Assembly: GCA_022708585.1 (NCBI GenBank)
Contig: JAKIYJ010000041.1
Span: forward strand, 1-9,715
Source of the DNA: Bacteroidota bacterium
Lineage (GTDB): Bacteria; Bacteroidota; Bacteroidia; Bacteroidales; JAKIYJ01
Reading direction: 5' to 3'
Length of the DNA stretch: 9,715 bases
In this document: piece after piece, positions 6,687 to 9,715 of the stretch
Position numbering within the stretch: position 1 is the first letter of the stretch
How the letters are laid out: the number at the start of each line of letters is the position of its first letter
Notes under the pieces: model-generated
The model's database searches: none
What the model saw: the letters and a program-made list of their open reading frames with translations, nothing else
Told to the model about the DNA's origin: nothing
Position numbers and translations under genes: made by a program

Positions 6687-8240
6687 ATGAATAAAATAAA
6701 AGTTCTCTGGATAGATGATGAAATAGACTTATTAAAACCATATATACTTTTTTTAACTGAAAAAGGATATGAAATGACTACAATAAACAACGGTAGTGAA
6801 GCGATTGATATTATAGATGATAATTTTTTTGATATAATTTTTCTGGATGAAAATATGCCAGGATTATCAGGGATTGAAACTTTGAGCATAATCAAAAACA
6901 AATATCCTTCAATTCCAATAGTAATGATTACAAAAAGTGAAGAAGAATCTATAATGGAAGAGGCAATAAGTTCAAAAATAGCCGATTATCTGATAAAACC
7001 TGTTAACCCTAATCAAATATTGCTTTGTTTGAAAAAAAATCTTGATTCTAAAAGATTAATGTCGGAAAAAACTACAAGCAAATATCAACAAGAATTCAGA
7101 AATATAGGTATAGATATAACAAATAAATTAAATGCCGAGGAATGGATAGAAGTATACAAGCGTATTTCACATTGGGAACTTGAACTTGAACAGTTGGACG
7201 ATGCTGGTATGGGCGATGTTCTTCGTTTTCAAAAAAAAGAAGCTAATACGGCATTTGCAATGTTTGTTGAAAATAATTATTCCAAGTGGTTAAATTCCAA
7301 AACAGATGACAAGCCTGTAATGTCGCATACCTTATTGCGTGAAAAACTTTTCCCATTGTTAAATGAGAAAAATAATACTTTTTTGATAGTTCTTGATAAT
7401 ATGCGATACGACCAATGGAAAGTTTTACAACCTTATATAGAAGAGATGTTTAAAGTTGAAAATGAAAATCTTTATTATGCTATATTACCCACAACAACTC
7501 AATATGCCAGAAATGCATTATTTGCCGGTTTACTTCCAACTGAAATAGAAAAAAAATATCCCAAATTGTGGATAGATGAAGATGAAGAAGGTTCAAAAAA
7601 TTCTTATGAAAAAGAATTACTTTCAGAGTATTTGAAACGATACGGTTATGATATCAAATTTTCATTTAACAAAATATTGAACCTTGCTGCTGGTAGAAAA
7701 CTTGTTGATAATATGTCCAATCTTAAAGAATTTGAATTTAATGTAATTGTATACAATTTTGTTGATATTCTTTCACATGCCCGTACCGAAATGGAAATCA
7801 TACGCGAACTTGCAGAAGATGAATCTGCCTATAGATCATTAACTCTTTCATGGTTTAAACATTCACCTTTATATGATATGATGAAATATATTGCAGAAAA
7901 AAAAGGAACTGTACTGTTTACAACCGATCACGGTTCAATAAAAGTTAATGAAGCTGTTAAAGTTCTGGGAGATAAAAATACAAATAGCAATTTAAGATAT
8001 AAATTCGGGAAAAATCTTCAATATAACCCTAAAGACGTTTTTGAAATAAAAAATCCTTCCGAGATTTTTCTTCCTCGCTTTAATGTGAGTACAACATATA
8101 TCTTTTGCCGAAACACTGACTTCTTTGCATATCCAAATAATTACAACTATTATGTAAACTATTATCGCAACACTTTCCAACATGGAGGCATTTCGCTTGA
8201 AGAAATGCTAATCCCCGTTATTACTTTAAAAGCAAAATGA
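6687..8240 (+). CDS. porX: PorX: response regulator with PglZ/alkaline-phosphatase domain
   Basis: A 517-residue cytoplasmic two-component regulator that in Porphyromonas works with the sensor PorY to control the type IX secretion system. The receiver domain (1-120) has the acidic pair D10/D11, phospho-acceptor D54 (FLDENMPG), T82 and K104 (LIKP). A helical linker (about 125-225) leads to a PglZ domain of the alkaline phosphatase superfamily (about 230-517). Its metal and catalytic residues are visible: D237 (VLDNMRYD), T271 (PTTTQYARN), D360 and H364, D414-H415 (TTDHGS) and H499 (FQHGG). In P. gingivalis the equivalent domain has been reported to hydrolyse oligonucleotides and cyclic nucleotides. 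Every expected residue is present, so the enzyme should be active. No DNA-binding domain is visible. The ATG at 6687 gives the standard receiver start (KVLWIDDE). It heads an operon with tsaE, which overlaps it by 4 bp. Confidence 0.95.
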   Translation: MNKIKVLWIDDEIDLLKPYILFLTEKGYEMTTINNGSEAIDIIDDNFFDIIFLDENMPGLSGIETLSIIKNKYPSIPIVMITKSEEESIMEEAISSKIADYLIKPVNPNQILLCLKKNLDSKRLMSEKTTSKYQQEFRNIGIDITNKLNAEEWIEVYKRISHWELELEQLDDAGMGDVLRFQKKEANTAFAMFVENNYSKWLNSKTDDKPVMSHTLLREKLFPLLNEKNNTFLIVLDNMRYDQWKVLQPYIEEMFKVENENLYYAILPTTTQYARNALFAGLLPTEIEKKYPKLWIDEDEEGSKNSYEKELLSEYLKRYGYDIKFSFNKILNLAAGRKLVDNMSNLKEFEFNVIVYNFVDILSHARTEMEIIRELAEDESAYRSLTLSWFKHSPLYDMMKYIAEKKGTVLFTTDHGSIKVNEAVKVLGDKNTNSNLRYKFGKNLQYNPKDVFEIKNPSEIFLPRFNVSTTYIFCRNTDFFAYPNNYNYYVNYYRNTFQHGGISLEEMLIPVITLKAK

Positions 8241-8680
8241 AAAAGATAATGACTACTAAAAATTTTATATGTAACAATCTTCATGATTTACCAAAAACCG
8301 CAAAACAAATTATGCAATTTTTTGGCAATAGCAAGATTTTTACAATAACAGGCAATATGGGAGCCGGCAAAACTACTTTAATTAAAAAAATCTGCGAGTT
8401 AAAAAAAGTAAAAGAAATAGTAAACAGTCCTACTTTTTCTATTGTAAATGAATATAATACTGTATCGGGTGAAAAAATATATCATTTTGATTTCTATCGT
8501 ATCAATAATATAAATGAAGTATATGATATAGGTTATGAAGATTATTTTTATTCAGGCAATTACTGTTTGATAGAATGGGCAGAAAAAATTCAAGAATTAT
8601 TGCCTGAAAAAAGATCATCAATTCATATTATTGAAAATACAGATGGAAGCAGGGTGTTCGAATGCTCTTATATTAACTGA
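8237..8680 (+). CDS. tsaE: TsaE, ATPase of the t6A tRNA-modification complex
   Basis: A small P-loop ATPase (147 residues, normal length) that works with TsaB and TsaD to make N6-threonylcarbamoyladenosine at position 37 of ANN-decoding tRNAs. Walker A is at 39-47 (GNMGAGKTT, K45). The switch-like segment SPTFSIVNEY is at 64-73, HFDFYRI (83-89) supplies D85, and the signature LIEWAEKI is at 111-118. The ATG overlaps the porX stop codon as ATGA, which indicates translational coupling. A second in-frame Met at residue 5 could be the true start, since conserved sequence begins only near residue 12. The stop codon is 22 bp before the next gene. Confidence 0.95.
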   Translation: MKKIMTTKNFICNNLHDLPKTAKQIMQFFGNSKIFTITGNMGAGKTTLIKKICELKKVKEIVNSPTFSIVNEYNTVSGEKIYHFDFYRINNINEVYDIGYEDYFYSGNYCLIEWAEKIQELLPEKRSSIHIIENTDGSRVFECSYIN

Positions 8681-8702
8681 TAAACCATCAAATAATTTAT
8701 CT

Positions 8703-9715
8703 ATGGAAAATGGGAAAAAGGAAATTGTTAATTTATATCATGATTTGATACCACAGGAAGAAATAGTGGAACCAAAACGTAAAAAAAAGAGTTTTTCAAT
8801 AGGTATACCTCGTGAAACATCTTTTCAGGAAAATAGAATTGCTCTTGTACCTGATGCAGTTGGAATGTTATGTCAAAATGGACATACAGTTTTTGTTGAA
8901 AACGAAGCAGGAAAATCATCCAGATTTAGTAATAGCGAATTCAGTGAGGCTGGTGCAATTATTAAATATACGCCCGAAGAAATATATCAATCAGATATTA
9001 TTATCAAAGTTGCACCACCTGCACTTTATGAAATTGATATGATGCAAAAGGGACAAACATTATTTTCAATAATGGATATGATGAATCAAAGTGCTGAATA
9101 TTATCGTAAATTAAGCCGAAAAAAAATAACCGCTATAGCTTTTGAACTTATGAAAGACCGTTCTGGAATTTTTCCCGTAAAAAAAGCTATGAGCGAAATA
9201 GCTGGTAATACTTCTATAATTATAGCAGCCGAGTATCTCAGTCATAGCAAATTTGGTAAAGGTTATATGTTGGGTGGATTTAGCGGAATTACTCCAACAG
9301 AAATTGTTATTATTGGTGCAGGTACAGTCGCTGAATTCGCTGCAAGATCTGCTATAGGATTTGGAGCAATGGTTAAAATTTTCGATAATAATCTTTATAA
9401 ACTAAGATCTATTCAGGAAAAACTGAACACAAGAGTTTTTACATCAATTATACAGCCCAGGGTTTTATTAAAATCTTTGAAAACAGCTGATGTACTTATT
9501 GGTGCTTTACATTCAAATGAGGGCAGAACACAATGTGTGGTCACAGAAGATATGGTGTCGCAAATGAAAAAAGGCTCTGTTATCATAGATGTTTGTATTG
9601 ATCAGGGGGGATGCGTTGAAACATCAAAAATAACAAATCATGCTAATCCTGTTTTTCAAAAATATGAAGTAACACATTACTGTGTTCCAAATATAGCATC
9701 AAGAGTACCTTGTAC
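8703..9715 (+). CDS. ald: alanine dehydrogenase / transhydrogenase-alpha family protein, 3' truncated by window end
   Basis: The first 337 residues of a protein of the AlaDH/PNT family, which in Bacteroidota is usually annotated as alanine dehydrogenase (alanine + NAD to pyruvate, ammonia and NADH); probably about 65-70 residues are missing. Residues 1-29 are a lysine-rich lead-in. The substrate domain starts with SIGIPRETSFQENR (R37, E38, R45), and K102 (IKVAPP) matches the catalytic lysine. SEIAGN (164-169) leads to the Rossmann fold, with GAGTVA at 205-210 (usual third glycine is A210) and D228 ending the second strand, which favours NAD over NADP. DQGG (300-303) and N330 are family hallmarks. 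The AlaDH catalytic histidine (H96 in Mycobacterium) appears replaced, probably by D125, so the exact reaction is uncertain. The ATG at 8703 is the only plausible Met; the frame stays open upstream into tsaE. Third gene of the porX operon. Confidence 0.85.
   Translation, partial: MENGKKEIVNLYHDLIPQEEIVEPKRKKKSFSIGIPRETSFQENRIALVPDAVGMLCQNGHTVFVENEAGKSSRFSNSEFSEAGAIIKYTPEEIYQSDIIIKVAPPALYEIDMMQKGQTLFSIMDMMNQSAEYYRKLSRKKITAIAFELMKDRSGIFPVKKAMSEIAGNTSIIIAAEYLSHSKFGKGYMLGGFSGITPTEIVIIGAGTVAEFAARSAIGFGAMVKIFDNNLYKLRSIQEKLNTRVFTSIIQPRVLLKSLKTADVLIGALHSNEGRTQCVVTEDMVSQMKKGSVIIDVCIDQGGCVETSKITNHANPVFQKYEVTHYCVPNIASRVPC

Noticed and set aside
6677..6901. 74-codon - strand open frame opposite the start of porX, with a hydrophobic C-terminal end
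   Set aside because: Antisense to the highly conserved receiver domain; hydrophobicity follows from complementing Asp/Asn/Glu-rich codons. Nothing supports translation.
8812..9042. 76-codon + strand open frame inside the alanine dehydrogenase-like gene
   Set aside because: Out of frame with a protein that shows clear AlaDH/PNT motifs from 8703 onward; no recognisable content.

Overview
The window reads as ordinary chromosomal DNA of a low-GC Bacteroidota (Bacteroidales-like) bacterium. This rests on four things visible in the sequence: an LpxC-FabZ fusion, which is typical of this phylum; a PorX-type response regulator carrying a PglZ/alkaline-phosphatase domain, a regulator of the phylum-specific type IX secretion system; the neighbour order HD phosphohydrolase - lpxD - lpxC/fabZ - lpxA; and AT-rich leaders with no obvious Shine-Dalgarno sequences. 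I see no mobile element, CRISPR array, integrase or prophage gene, and no obvious composition break.

Layout. Positions 1-81 hold a tRNA-Leu(CAA) on the + strand, lacking only about its first three bases. Converging on it from the - strand is a TIGR01212/YhcC-type radical SAM protein (106-1074). The rest of the left two thirds, read right to left on the - strand, is HD-domain phosphohydrolase (5187-6437), lpxD (4095-5123), the lpxC/fabZ fusion (2240-3643) and lpxA (1230-2030). The gene order is the common one for the phylum, but the spacing is loose: 63, 451, 209 and 155 bp between successive genes. The 451-bp gap contains an exact 12-bp inverted repeat and several Bacteroidota-like -7 elements. 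The right third is a + strand operon of porX (6687-8240), tsaE (8237-8680, overlapping porX by 4 bp) and an alanine dehydrogenase-family gene (8703 to the window end, truncated). HD and porX are divergent across a 249-bp gap.

How the genes work together. LpxA, LpxC and LpxD catalyse the first three committed steps of lipid A synthesis (O-acylation, deacetylation, N-acylation of UDP-GlcNAc). The FabZ half of the fusion draws on the same 3-hydroxyacyl-ACP pool for fatty-acid elongation, so one polypeptide sits at the branch point between lipid A and phospholipid. PorX links envelope signalling to type IX secretion, whose cargo is attached to A-type LPS in Porphyromonas. TsaE is housekeeping (t6A tRNA modification).

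On novelty: I found no convincing undescribed system. The observations most worth a second look are non-coding (possible overlapping divergent transcripts between HD and porX, and the inverted repeat in the lpxD-lpxC gap) plus an active-site substitution in the alanine dehydrogenase-like protein.
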